This document shows positions 1 through 6,328 of a stretch of DNA of 30,110 bases, piece by piece. Under the pieces are notes generated by a model. It was not told the DNA's origin, made no database searches, and saw only the letters and a program-made list of their open reading frames with translations. The stretch comes from a virus, in the IMG/VR virus record IMGVR_UViG_3300042381_000460, positions 1 to 30,110 of that record, one strand, 5' to 3'. Made by a program: the position numbers and the translations under genes. The number at the start of each line of letters is the position of its first letter. The stretch's first letter is position 1.

Positions 1-795
1 ATCAAAGCCCAAATTTATCTTTGTGATGATGTATTCACGAACAAATCCTGAACGCACAATATCTTGTACATTAAATTCAATTGTAGAAAAGACGGGCATG
101 GCGCGAGCAATCTGCACAAGATTTCTAATACCAGATTCTTGATGCTTTTTACCTGCCATCTTTAAGTCATCTTGTCTATGGTCTCCACACAGAATTACGC
201 GAGTGTTTTTACCAACACGAGTAAGAATAGAATCAATTTCATGCATGGTACAGTTCTGTACTTCATCGACAATTATGATTGCATCATCAAACGTGATACC
301 ACGAATAAATGATGTTGACATAAACTCAACATACTCACGCTTCTTAAGAAGGTCATACACATCACGGCGACCACCACACAGCTCTGCAAAAATCTCTCTG
401 TATGGAGCTTCATATAATGCCATCTTCTCTTGGAGTGTTCCAGGCAAGAATCCTTGGTCACGAGTTGTTACAGCACTACGCACAATAATGATGCGTCTTG
501 CATGACCTTGCAATAAATCGTTGATTGCAAAATATGTTGCAAGAAATGTTTTTCCTGTACCAGCAACACCATATAACAATAGGTTATTACCATTGCCATT
601 TGCATGAAATGCAGAATCTTGGTTGTCGGTAAGAGGTTGAATAGTTTGAAGGTTGAAGTTGTGTTTCAATATTTTCTTTTGACGACGATACTCATCTTGA
701 ATTTCTTCAACACCAAATTGATCTTGCTCTTCCTGCTGCTGATGCTGCTGATGCTGCGGATTCGGCTTGTGAAACTTGCGCGACCTTTTACCCAT
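1..795 (-). CDS. phoH: PhoH-like P-loop ATPase (C-terminus cut by window edge)
   Basis: The minus-strand frame is open from the ATG at 793-795 to base 1, so 265 codons are visible and the stop lies outside the window. A Gln/His-rich N-terminus (about residues 12-26) precedes a P-loop ATPase domain: Walker A GVAGTGKT at about 76-83 and Walker B IIIVDE at about 173-178 followed by QN. The surrounding text (IIIVRSAV, LPGTLQEKM, FIRGITF, LCGDHRQ) is typical of the PhoH family. PhoH proteins are cytoplasmic ATPases related to the N-terminal part of RNA helicases; in phages they are common, and their role is unsettled (RNA metabolism or phosphate stress have been proposed). The start is two bases after the stop of the zinc ribbon gene upstream, so the two are probably co-transcribed. 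Family assignment is very secure; function is not. Confidence 0.95.
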   Translation of the reverse strand, partial: MGKRSRKFHKPNPQHQQHQQQEEQDQFGVEEIQDEYRRQKKILKHNFNLQTIQPLTDNQDSAFHANGNGNNLLLYGVAGTGKTFLATYFAINDLLQGHARRIIIVRSAVTTRDQGFLPGTLQEKMALYEAPYREIFAELCGGRRDVYDLLKKREYVEFMSTSFIRGITFDDAIIIVDEVQNCTMHEIDSILTRVGKNTRVILCGDHRQDDLKMAGKKHQESGIRNLVQIARAMPVFSTIEFNVQDIVRSGFVREYIITKINLGFD

Positions 796-797
796 TT

Positions 798-1058
798 TTA
801 GTAATCCTTGAGTGTAGTCTTTTTAGGCAATCCCTTCTTTATCTGTTGAACTCTTTCTCTGAATTGTCCCGAAGGTTTTTTTAAACCTTCTACTCTGAAA
901 GGACTCATCAAAGCCGGAGCTCCTACTGATATACTTATGCAATTTGTTTTGCCACAATGAGGGCAAGGCTCATTTTCAGGAGCGTTTATATCTGCAATTT
1001 TTAGTATCTTGTCAAAAGTGTGTTTACACTCTGAGCATTTGTAATCATACATTGGCAT
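798..1058 (-). CDS. FmdB-type zinc ribbon protein, 86 aa
   Basis: The protein begins MPMYDYKCSEC and has a second pair CPHCG at about residues 32-36, so a four-cysteine zinc ribbon is visible, followed by a basic tail (about 60-86). The MPxYxYxC opening is the signature of FmdB/CxxC regulatory-type ribbons, small proteins of unknown function found widely in bacteria and phages. The frame extends upstream to 1253, but that extension runs antiparallel to no known domain and lies inside the preceding gene; the conserved opening fixes the start at 1058. It overlaps the end of the upstream gene by 14 bases and ends two bases before phoH. A related ribbon is encoded at 21479-21664. It may bind nucleic acid or a protein partner; the sequence does not decide. 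Confidence 0.85.
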   Translation of the reverse strand: MPMYDYKCSECKHTFDKILKIADINAPENEPCPHCGKTNCISISVGAPALMSPFRVEGLKKPSGQFRERVQQIKKGLPKKTTLKDY

Positions 1059-1620
1059 GGTAATCTTGCTCCGGTGTAAACCACGATGGGACTGGACGTT
1101 TGGTCCATTTTGCAAACACAGCTTTTGGTCCCATGTAATATTGCTGATATGCAATAACAGGATTAGAATGCTTGTATTGATCAGGCATTGCTTGTGCGGG
1201 TGTAGTGAATGGCGCATGAGAAATGCTGATTGGTGGCGACTTGAGAATGTCACGCAACATTAGATCGGTCTTGTGTTTTTTGCCGTAGCGAAACGTGTAC
1301 TCATTACACAGCGCCACGAATAGTTCATACAACCACATATAGTTATTTATGTTATCGCAACACCATATAGTGCACGGATGATTAATATGTGTCACACTGT
1401 ACATAAGTTCATTGTTAAGTGGATTAGCAAGCACATAACGTTTGACATTGCGAATTTTACCAGAGCGAGTAGTTTTGGATTGTTTAGTTTCGATGCCGTC
1501 AAGAAGCCTGTGTGCAGTGCATAGAAGTTGTGCAGACTCTAAGACCATTTTTACTACGTGCTTGTCTAAGTGGTACTGGGCTGCAAGATGGGGATTTTCA
1601 TCAAGAAAGAATATGTTCAT
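1045..1620 (-). CDS. conserved T4-like phage protein of unknown function, 191 aa
   Basis: The protein opens MNIFFLDENPHLAAQYH and continues DKHVVKMVLESAQLL, a pattern I recognise from conserved hypothetical proteins of marine T4-like phages. It contains many His and Tyr residues and ends with a YQQYYMGPKAVFAKW segment followed by RPVPSWF. The Tyr-rich ending vaguely recalls the end of the T4 endonuclease V (pyrimidine dimer glycosylase) family, but the catalytic N-terminus of that enzyme is not evident, so I do not assign it. No signal peptide or membrane segment is seen. The ATG at 1618-1620 has no Shine-Dalgarno sequence and lies seven bases after a good -10 box, so the mRNA may be leaderless. 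It overlaps the zinc ribbon gene downstream by 14 bases. Confidence 0.85.
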   Translation of the reverse strand: MNIFFLDENPHLAAQYHLDKHVVKMVLESAQLLCTAHRLLDGIETKQSKTTRSGKIRNVKRYVLANPLNNELMYSVTHINHPCTIWCCDNINNYMWLYELFVALCNEYTFRYGKKHKTDLMLRDILKSPPISISHAPFTTPAQAMPDQYKHSNPVIAYQQYYMGPKAVFAKWTKRPVPSWFTPEQDYHANV

Positions 1621-1626
1621 ACAACT

Positions 1627-1655
1627 ATCATACTATAGAACAGCTTTCATGTAAA
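1627..1655 (-). promoter_or_regulatory. sigma70-like promoter, possibly leaderless
   Basis: On the minus strand TTTACA (1650-1655) is followed after exactly 17 bases by TATGAT (1627-1632); each box matches five of six consensus positions. Only AGTTGT separates the -10 box from the ATG at 1620, which puts the expected transcription start at or within a base or two of the start codon. No ribosome binding site is present. Seen by eye, not tested. Confidence 0.6.
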
Positions 1656-1696
1656 GCGACAAATATCCAAATTGAAACAAAAGGAAAAAGTCGGCC

Positions 1697-1703
1697 CTAA
1701 ATA
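1697..1703 (+). promoter_or_regulatory. T4-like late promoter motif CTAAATA
   Basis: CTAAATA followed by ATT lies 29 bases before the ATG of the only plus-strand gene. T4 late promoters carry TATAAATA as the -10 element, and related phages use variants of it. The same motif occurs before several minus-strand genes in this window. The spacing leaves room for a short leader with an AAGGG ribosome binding site at 1720-1724. Confidence 0.5.
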
Positions 1704-1732
1704 ATTAACAACTATTTTTAAGGGTGTACAAT

Positions 1733-1888
1733 ATGAGTATTAAAAAGAAAGTTACGTGTTTGGTTTGTCGCATTCTCTTCAAACTTGGATTGAAAAAGGC
1801 ATGTAAGGCAGGACCACTTCCAGCTGCACCAGCAGAAATATCCAAAAAGACAACTAAAAAGTCTACACGTAAACCAAAAGCAAAGTAA
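1733..1888 (+). CDS. small basic Lys-rich protein, 51 aa, lone plus-strand gene
   Basis: ATG at 1733 to TAA at 1886-1888 encodes a 51-residue protein opening MSIKKKVTCLVCRILFK, with three cysteines in the first half (positions 9, 12 and 24) and a Pro/Ala linker leading into a Lys/Thr-rich tail (about 38-51, KKTTKKSTRKPKAK). The gene has its own AAGGG ribosome binding site eight bases before the ATG and a late-type motif further upstream, so it looks real despite its size. It is divergent from the gene at 1045-1620 and convergent with the one at 1896-2564, with only seven bases between the stops. The basic tail suggests nucleic acid or membrane-surface binding; a DNA-binding or virion-associated role is conjecture. 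Not recognised as a named family. Confidence 0.7.
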   Translation: MSIKKKVTCLVCRILFKLGLKKACKAGPLPAAPAEISKKTTKKSTRKPKAK

Positions 1889-1905
1889 CGTTCAATTAGT
1901 TACTT
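1883..1905. repeat. short inverted repeat at convergent gene ends
   Basis: AAGTAAC (1883-1889) and GTTACTT (1899-1905) can pair as a seven-base stem with a nine-base loop. The arms include the stop region of the plus-strand gene and flank the stop of the minus-strand gene, where a bidirectional terminator would be expected. The stem is AT-rich and no T tract follows on the plus side, so it would be weak. Confidence 0.25.
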
Positions 1906-2564
1906 GGAGTTTCCGTAGCTGTCGGAGTTGGTAAATTCTTTGTTACTTTCTCCGACGGTGTATAATACGGAGCTTCACACTTCTTCCAAATCTCTTGAAA
2001 GTGACCCCCGCCGCCTGTTTCTGGGTTATGAATGTGTAAGAAGTAATGTTGCAACTCGTGTCGATACACCATAGGTGCATCTACGTTCTCTACAATGAAC
2101 ACTGTGCGAGTTTCCGGCTGATAAACACCCACAACAGCACCTGCTGCAATACCCTGTGGCGTAACGTCAAATATAGGCCAGAAATTAAAACCAGCTTTTG
2201 GGCTAGTGTATACGTCAGGTGATTTTGCTTTTACCACAAAACACCGTGGAATATGTGTAAATTCTTCTTTTACAATTGGTGATTCAGGCCACACGTTTGT
2301 GTTTACACACTGCAATGCGGTGCTGAATTCTTTTTGCTCATCAAAATGAAGTCCGCAAGGCTCAACATCATTCCACGAAGAGTTGGGAAACAACTCATGT
2401 ATCATTGCCCTGTCAGTTGCCGTCACAGTGACAGAAGCCCCTGAGTTGAGCGCAACTGATGGATTAAGTATAAGACCTATAAGCACCAACGTAGCAAGTG
2501 TATAAAACGCCACGGAGATCGTATAGCGAGTGATTTTGAAGATTATAGAAATGAGTTTCAGCAT
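1896..2564 (-). CDS. membrane-anchored protein with HExxH metalloprotease-like motif, 222 aa
   Basis: A hydrophobic segment at about residues 13-37 predicts an N-terminal membrane anchor or uncleaved signal, and the rest would lie in the periplasm. Residues 169-173 read HELQH, an HExxH zinc-binding motif, followed by further histidines at 177, 179 and 188 (the last after a Gly run) that could supply the third ligand. Four cysteines (70, 86, 108, 196) could form disulfides outside the cytoplasm. The tail is rich in Pro and Thr. I infer a secreted or membrane-bound zinc metallopeptidase-like protein, perhaps acting on the envelope or a host surface protein, but no family is recognised and substrate is unknown. 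A CTAAATA late motif lies 22 bases upstream of the ATG; the ribosome binding site is weak. Confidence 0.8.
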   Translation of the reverse strand: MLKLISIIFKITRYTISVAFYTLATLVLIGLILNPSVALNSGASVTVTATDRAMIHELFPNSSWNDVEPCGLHFDEQKEFSTALQCVNTNVWPESPIVKEEFTHIPRCFVVKAKSPDVYTSPKAGFNFWPIFDVTPQGIAAGAVVGVYQPETRTVFIVENVDAPMVYRHELQHYFLHIHNPETGGGGHFQEIWKKCEAPYYTPSEKVTKNLPTPTATETPSN

Positions 2565-2586
2565 AACACCGTTTTGCCTAAACTTT

Positions 2587-2593
2587 TATTTAG
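2587..2593 (-). promoter_or_regulatory. T4-like late promoter motif CTAAATA
   Basis: Read on the minus strand, TCTAAATAAAAG lies 22 bases before the ATG at 2564 in the otherwise empty gap 2565-2630. The spacing gives a leader of roughly 15-17 bases if transcription starts as in T4 late promoters. Confidence 0.5.
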
Positions 2594-2630
2594 ACAATTT
2601 GGTGCGTATTGTTGATTGAATTGGTCGTGA

Positions 2631-2909
2631 TTAGTCTTCCAAATCTTCTGGTTTTATTGGAACAATAGCAATCTTAGTCTTCTTCTGCTTATCTTTGAAG
2701 ATTTGTGGAAGAGAATCTTTAATGTGGGTGGCTAACAACGCATTGATCTTTTCAATTAATTGATTTGTTTCTTCGTCGATCTGCTCGTTTGTCTTGTTCG
2801 TATCAAAAGTCAGCAAGACTTCATACACCTTAACTAGCGCCCTTAGGGGTGCTGGCTGTGTTGGTGCTGGTGCTGGTAACGCCTTTGGAGGACTCTTTTT
2901 TGCTGCCAT
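2631..2909 (-). CDS. small protein with Pro/Ala-rich N-terminus and helical body, 92 aa
   Basis: Residues 1-22 are rich in Lys, Pro and Ala; residues 24-65 look like strand plus amphipathic helix (VKVYEVLLTF, then a Glu/Asn/Leu-rich stretch); the C-terminus is KIAIVPIKPEDLED. GAAGG lies eight bases before the ATG at 2907-2909 and supports this start, although it makes the gene overlap the end of the upstream gene by 80 bases, which is unusually long. No ATG exists further in. Not recognised as a named family; no membrane segment. It is the last gene before the late promoter at 2587. Confidence 0.7.
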   Translation of the reverse strand: MAAKKSPPKALPAPAPTQPAPLRALVKVYEVLLTFDTNKTNEQIDEETNQLIEKINALLATHIKDSLPQIFKDKQKKTKIAIVPIKPEDLED

Positions 2910-3342
2910 CTTTACTACCTTCAGACTTTATTAGCCCAGGAAACACCTCGTTAATTGCTTTCTTAGTCAAGCCAAGGTCGAGGTTTCGTTCTTTAGCTTG
3001 TACAAGTATTTCAGATTCGCTTTTGTCCAAACTCTCTAACAATTGTATAAACATCAGCTCGCGTTTGCTCTGCTTGATATTTGGTGATAATGATTCAATA
3101 AAAACATACCATCCTTTAGCAGATGATTTTAATGTCGTCTTTCCAAAACCGTCAGGTACAATTGCTTGCTTGAACGGTGGTCTACCATTAGGTAGTGCTA
3201 GTACAAGCGACTCATCAAAATTCATTCTGATAATGCCACGAAGTGCGGCACAATCATTGTTTTTTAAGATTTCGATTCTTTCAGTCTTTGTCTTTGCAGA
3301 CTTCAACTTTCCAACAATCTCAGCAATACTCAATGACGACAT
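2830..3342 (-). CDS. conserved phage protein, DUF6433-like, 170 aa
   Basis: The opening (MSSLSIAEIVGKLKSAKTK, then RIEILKNNDCAALRGII) and the following PNGRPPFK segment match a conserved family of T4-like phages that I recall as DUF6433. The middle is mostly helical (about 85-140) and the last 30 residues are a low-complexity Ser/Thr/Lys tail. GAGG lies seven bases before the ATG at 3340-3342. The gene follows RNase H closely, with its ribosome binding site inside the end of that gene. Function is unknown; in related phages it is near replication genes, and no catalytic motif is visible. The family name is from memory and should be checked by a profile search. Confidence 0.8.
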   Translation of the reverse strand: MSSLSIAEIVGKLKSAKTKTERIEILKNNDCAALRGIIRMNFDESLVLALPNGRPPFKQAIVPDGFGKTTLKSSAKGWYVFIESLSPNIKQSKRELMFIQLLESLDKSESEILVQAKERNLDLGLTKKAINEVFPGLIKSEGSKDGSKKESSKGVTSTSTNTASTPKGAS

Positions 3343-3351
3343 ACTGTTTCC

Positions 3352-4236
3352 TCAAAACTCAGAAATACTTTCTAATAAGTATTTAAGCCTATTTTCTACA
3401 AAGTAATTTAGTAAATTTCGCCTGTCACCTGATGGACCTTTTTGATAAGATTCAACAATTTTCTGTTGGATTTCCACAGGCGTTTGATCCAAGTCAATCA
3501 ACATCTGATTTCTTTTGAAGTTTCTTAACATCAAATCATCACAAAACTTTTCAGGGTCTCCAAGGGCAACCCATTCTGCGAGCTTGTCTTTTCGTATTGG
3601 TTTCTGTCGAGCACCGTCGGTCACAAAAACAGAATCACTCGACAAGAAATTTGGAACACCATCGCCTGAATCGCCAGTGATAATGTGCTCAAGCAAAACT
3701 TTTTGTGCATTATCAGTTGTAAGAAACTTCTTCATCATGGGCGAAAACTGTTTCACATTTGAGAACTTCTGTAGCTGAACAAAATCTTTATCACCCGATA
3801 GGATAAGAACATCTTCTGGTTGGGGGTCAAGAGTGTTTGTCGAAAGTTTGTGTGTCTGAGTGTAGCGCACCATTGTGCCAATAATATCGTCAGCTTCAGC
3901 ACCATCAACTTGAATTACTTTGTATGGAAACTTTTCTTTGATCTCATCACGAATCTTGTTGAGTGTTGTAAAGATGAGATTCCAGTCATGCTTTGATGCA
4001 TCACGGGCTTTCTTGCGATTGGCTTTGTAGTATGGGAATGCATCACGGCGCCAGTATCGTCTGTCATCAGCACAAAACACCATCTCACCATACTTGTCAG
4101 CAAACTTCTTCTTGTATGAAAGAATAGAAGAAAGCACCATATGGCGAATCATATCTTCAGAAAGTTGAGAAGTTGGGTTAGAACTAATCTGAGACATCAG
4201 GTTTGAAATCAGAGTTTGGTTGAAGTCAATTAATAT
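3352..4236 (-). CDS. rnh: RNase H, 5'-3' exonuclease/flap endonuclease (T4 Rnh type)
   Basis: T4 RNase H removes RNA primers and nearby DNA from lagging-strand fragments using two metal ions. The conserved acidic sites are visible: LIDFNQ (Asp4), CADDRRYWRRD (about 55-65) with the helical arch YYKANRKKARD, DGAEADD (111-117), SGDKDF (148-152) and GDSGDG (189-194). The end LLESISEF matches T4 closely. The first ATG (4197) would delete the essential N-terminal strand with its Asp. That strand is encoded upstream in frame, but between the stop TGA and 4197 there is no ATG, GTG or TTG. AGGAGG (4244-4249) lies seven bases before an ATA codon at 4234-4236, which I take as the start (294 aa). A sequencing error or a nearby ATT start are alternatives. 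Confidence 0.9.
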   Translation of the reverse strand: MLIDFNQTLISNLMSQISSNPTSQLSEDMIRHMVLSSILSYKKKFADKYGEMVFCADDRRYWRRDAFPYYKANRKKARDASKHDWNLIFTTLNKIRDEIKEKFPYKVIQVDGAEADDIIGTMVRYTQTHKLSTNTLDPQPEDVLILSGDKDFVQLQKFSNVKQFSPMMKKFLTTDNAQKVLLEHIITGDSGDGVPNFLSSDSVFVTDGARQKPIRKDKLAEWVALGDPEKFCDDLMLRNFKRNQMLIDLDQTPVEIQQKIVESYQKGPSGDRRNLLNYFVENRLKYLLESISEF

Positions 4237-4273
4237 GATAAGGCCTCCTACTGTGTCAATATCGATAATAACA

Positions 4274-4302
4274 ATATTACTACATTTGAATCAGTGTGTA
4301 AA
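4274..4302 (-). promoter_or_regulatory. sigma70-like promoter of RNase H gene
   Basis: Minus-strand TTTACA (4297-4302, five of six consensus bases) and TAATAT (4274-4279, four of six) are 17 bases apart, in the 70-base gap between the acetyltransferase and RNase H genes. The predicted start near 4267 gives a leader carrying the AGGAGG site at 4244-4249. Confidence 0.5.
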
Positions 4303-4306
4303 CATT

Positions 4307-4783
4307 TTATTTTTGTGGCTTGGCTCTATGGATAAAAACCAATCCAGGAAGAGTTCCATTTGACCATGCGATCCTGCCCGATTGCTCAAATCCATTTTTC
4401 AAATAGAAGTGGCATGCACGTTCATTTTCTTCACGAACTGACAGATACACATTGGCTGCACATTCGGCACAGAATCGTTTCATGACTTCAGACGCATCAA
4501 TACGCTTGTCTACATTTCTATATGGATTCAATATCTGATGAAGTATGAAATCGCCTCGCTGGGCTTCAACATTACCAATACGCTGTCTACGCTTGTATTG
4601 ATTGAAAATGATTATGACCCCATCTTCGTAAATGACGTTGCCTGCAAATATGTTTCGCTCAACATAATCTTTTCGTATGTGAGGAAACCACTCGCGGCAA
4701 TTATAGAAGTGACTAAAGATCTCATCTAGCTGATCTATTGTCGCTCTATTCAACTTCGTCTGGGAGGAGAGATTTAAGCTCAT
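4307..4783 (-). CDS. GNAT-family N-acetyltransferase-like protein, 158 aa
   Basis: The C-terminal half carries the GNAT pattern: a beta strand (NVYLSVREEN), then N-E-R-A-C-H-F-Y-L-K-N-G-F, the usual acetyl-CoA-binding helix and following loop, then a strand ending in LVFIHR. Such enzymes transfer an acetyl group from acetyl-CoA to an amine on protein or small molecule; the substrate is unknown here. The ATG at 4781-4783 has GGAG six bases upstream; a longer frame to 4801 would need a TTG. The gene overlaps the end of the GNAT/oxygenase fusion by 38 bases, so two acetyltransferase-like domains are encoded side by side. No membrane segment is seen. Confidence 0.8.
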   Translation of the reverse strand: MSLNLSSQTKLNRATIDQLDEIFSHFYNCREWFPHIRKDYVERNIFAGNVIYEDGVIIIFNQYKRRQRIGNVEAQRGDFILHQILNPYRNVDKRIDASEVMKRFCAECAANVYLSVREENERACHFYLKNGFEQSGRIAWSNGTLPGLVFIHRAKPQK

Positions 4784-5936
4784 TTGTAGCTCCGATATCA
4801 ATTACAAGGTGTATGCGCTCTTCATTACCACCATTTATAGCTCTGTGTGGCTTGCGTATGTCAAGATACCACAGCTCTCCCTTTGTCATGTTTACTGTGC
4901 GCTCTTGTCCTCTGTAATCCCATACCGTGAAGTCTACTTTTGGGTTTGTCTTGATTGGCAAGTGAATGCGCATCAACGTGCCATCAGTAACACCAGCATC
5001 AGGCTCAACTTGATCTGTGTGTCGAGTGAGTTCACCTCCACCTGGAGCAAGTCTCATAAATCGAATGCGCTCTTGAGTTCCAAGTCCAAGTAGTTTTACA
5101 ACTTCTTCAACTTCAGGAAACACTGCTCGCATTTCTGTATCTTGAAGAGCATATGACTCATTAGCATGTTCTTTGTTCCACGCTTCGCCCATGCACACTG
5201 GCTTAGAGATAAAGGATGGGTCTTGTGAAAACCCTCTGAGTGAGATTGCAGACCATGCACGTCCTTTGTTGTGCTTTGAGTAGTGATTTGCATACTCAAC
5301 ATCAAGTGCATCAAGTTTCTTTGCAATCTTGTCGCACAACTTTGTGAGTTCAGGCGTCTTTAATTTAACGAGTGAAAGTTGTTCTGCTGGATCAACATAT
5401 GGATGCTTTCGTGCTGTTGTTGCGTCAACTGCATCTTTGAAGTACACACCGTAGATCTCAGAGAACGTAGTAACTTTAATACCAACTTTTTTAAAGCCCG
5501 CTTTCTCAATGACGTTGCGTTGTGATTCATCTTCTTCCCAAATGTATGCCCAAGTCGATTGTGTTGTGTCCTTTGATGCCAATTCTTTGATTGCATCAAT
5601 CATAATCTTGGTTGAGCCGCCATCAACAACACCAATAGCATTAATGATTCTGTCTCCCCTGAGTTTCTTTCCAATGATGACATCGTAGTACATGACAATG
5701 TTTGTGCTCGTCTTTGCAACGTGAGTGTCAATATATCCAGCGCCGTTTATAGGAACTAATCTTTGTTTAGAAAGAGAGTCTGCGATCTTTGGTCCATTCC
5801 ACTGCGCAAACGGAGAGAATGCAAACTTGTTGTAACATGCAAAATTATCTTTAATTGCGTTAATGTGTGCTAGACTAAAACCTTTTTGCCAAGGCTTCTG
5901 TTGTGTCGTCTCTTGTTCAATGTGTTCTGTGCTCAT
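4746..5936 (-). CDS. fusion: GNAT-like domain plus Asp/Asn hydroxylase-type 2-oxoglutarate oxygenase, 396 aa
   Basis: Residues about 50-170 look like a GNAT acetyltransferase fold (VMYYDVIIGKK, then WAYIWEEDESQRNVIEKAGF). Residues about 190-390 resemble the aspartyl/asparaginyl beta-hydroxylase family: RFMRLAPGG before RHTDQ (His306, Asp308 as candidate iron ligands), RIHLPIKTN, GELWYLDIRKPH with His364, and ERIHLVID with Arg374 as the likely 2-oxoglutarate contact. Such enzymes use Fe(II) and 2-oxoglutarate to hydroxylate protein side chains or small molecules. The partnership of acetyltransferase and hydroxylase domains, followed by another acetyltransferase gene, suggests modification of one target, possibly a virion or host protein or nucleic acid; this is inference. 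The ATG at 5934-5936 has no strong ribosome binding site. Confidence 0.85.
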   Translation of the reverse strand: MSTEHIEQETTQQKPWQKGFSLAHINAIKDNFACYNKFAFSPFAQWNGPKIADSLSKQRLVPINGAGYIDTHVAKTSTNIVMYYDVIIGKKLRGDRIINAIGVVDGGSTKIMIDAIKELASKDTTQSTWAYIWEEDESQRNVIEKAGFKKVGIKVTTFSEIYGVYFKDAVDATTARKHPYVDPAEQLSLVKLKTPELTKLCDKIAKKLDALDVEYANHYSKHNKGRAWSAISLRGFSQDPSFISKPVCMGEAWNKEHANESYALQDTEMRAVFPEVEEVVKLLGLGTQERIRFMRLAPGGGELTRHTDQVEPDAGVTDGTLMRIHLPIKTNPKVDFTVWDYRGQERTVNMTKGELWYLDIRKPHRAINGGNEERIHLVIDIGATNELKSLLPDEVE

Positions 5937-5942
5937 ATCAGT

Positions 5943-6194
5943 TTAATGCCTCTCTGGACCATACTTAATAGCTTTGTATTCTTTGTAACGAGCTTCAGCA
6001 ATCTCTTTTCTAAACATCTCAGGATTGTATTCGTCTATAGTATAATATATGCCGTCTTCAAACCCATGACAATAAATTTCTTTCTCTTCAACGTCTTCTT
6101 TCTTTCTCTGGTGTTGCAGACTTACGACATAAGCAACACAGGAGCCAAGAAAAAAATTAAACACTGCAACAACTGCGATGATGAGTATATCCAT
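5943..6194 (-). CDS. small membrane protein, 83 aa
   Basis: An N-terminal hydrophobic segment (about residues 3-26) is followed by a charged, Glu/Lys/Tyr-rich body of about 55 residues (HGFEDGIYYTIDEY and later AEARYKEYKAIKY), so a single-pass protein with a cytoplasmic tail is likely. AGGAAG lies eight bases before the ATG at 6192-6194. It is the first of three consecutive small one-span proteins. Not recognised; roles such as host-envelope modification, superinfection immunity or lysis timing are possible but nothing in the sequence selects one. Confidence 0.75.
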   Translation of the reverse strand: MDILIIAVVAVFNFFLGSCVAYVVSLQHQRKKEDVEEKEIYCHGFEDGIYYTIDEYNPEMFRKEIAEARYKEYKAIKYGPERH

Positions 6195-6199
6195 ATAAG

Positions 6200-6328
6200 T
6201 TACTTCCTAAAACGAATCTTTTTCATGTCACTAATGGCGCGTTCGTAGCCAAATCGATAGCCGATGGCGTAAAATGGAATTGCACATGCAATAATCGTGA
6301 CAACTATACCAAGCGCGTTACTTGCCAT
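6200..6328 (-). CDS. tiny membrane protein, 42 aa
   Basis: The frame from ATG 6326-6328 to TAA 6200-6202 encodes a 42-residue protein with one hydrophobic span (about residues 6-24, GIVVTIIACAIPFYAIGY) and a basic tail ending KKIRFRK. Positive charges after the span favour an N-out, C-in arrangement. It overlaps the end of the upstream 77-residue gene by 11 bases and its stop sits inside the leader of the next gene, whose ribosome binding site is the AGGAAG at its own last codons. The tight packing supports it as a real gene. Confidence 0.65.
   Translation of the reverse strand: MASNALGIVVTIIACAIPFYAIGYRFGYERAISDMKKIRFRK

Noticed and set aside
1059-1253. N-terminal extension of the FmdB-type zinc ribbon protein up to 1253
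   Set aside because: The conserved opening MPMYDYKC at 1058 is the family start; the extension is the shadow of the overlapping upstream gene.
1045-1620. Assigning the 191-residue protein as a pyrimidine dimer glycosylase
   Set aside because: Only the Tyr-rich C-terminal end is reminiscent; the catalytic N-terminal Thr and Glu region of T4 endonuclease V is not visible.
2849-3406. Plus-strand open frame of 185 codons
   Set aside because: It is antisense to the DUF6433-like gene, has no ribosome binding site and low-complexity Ser/Leu composition typical of a shadow frame.
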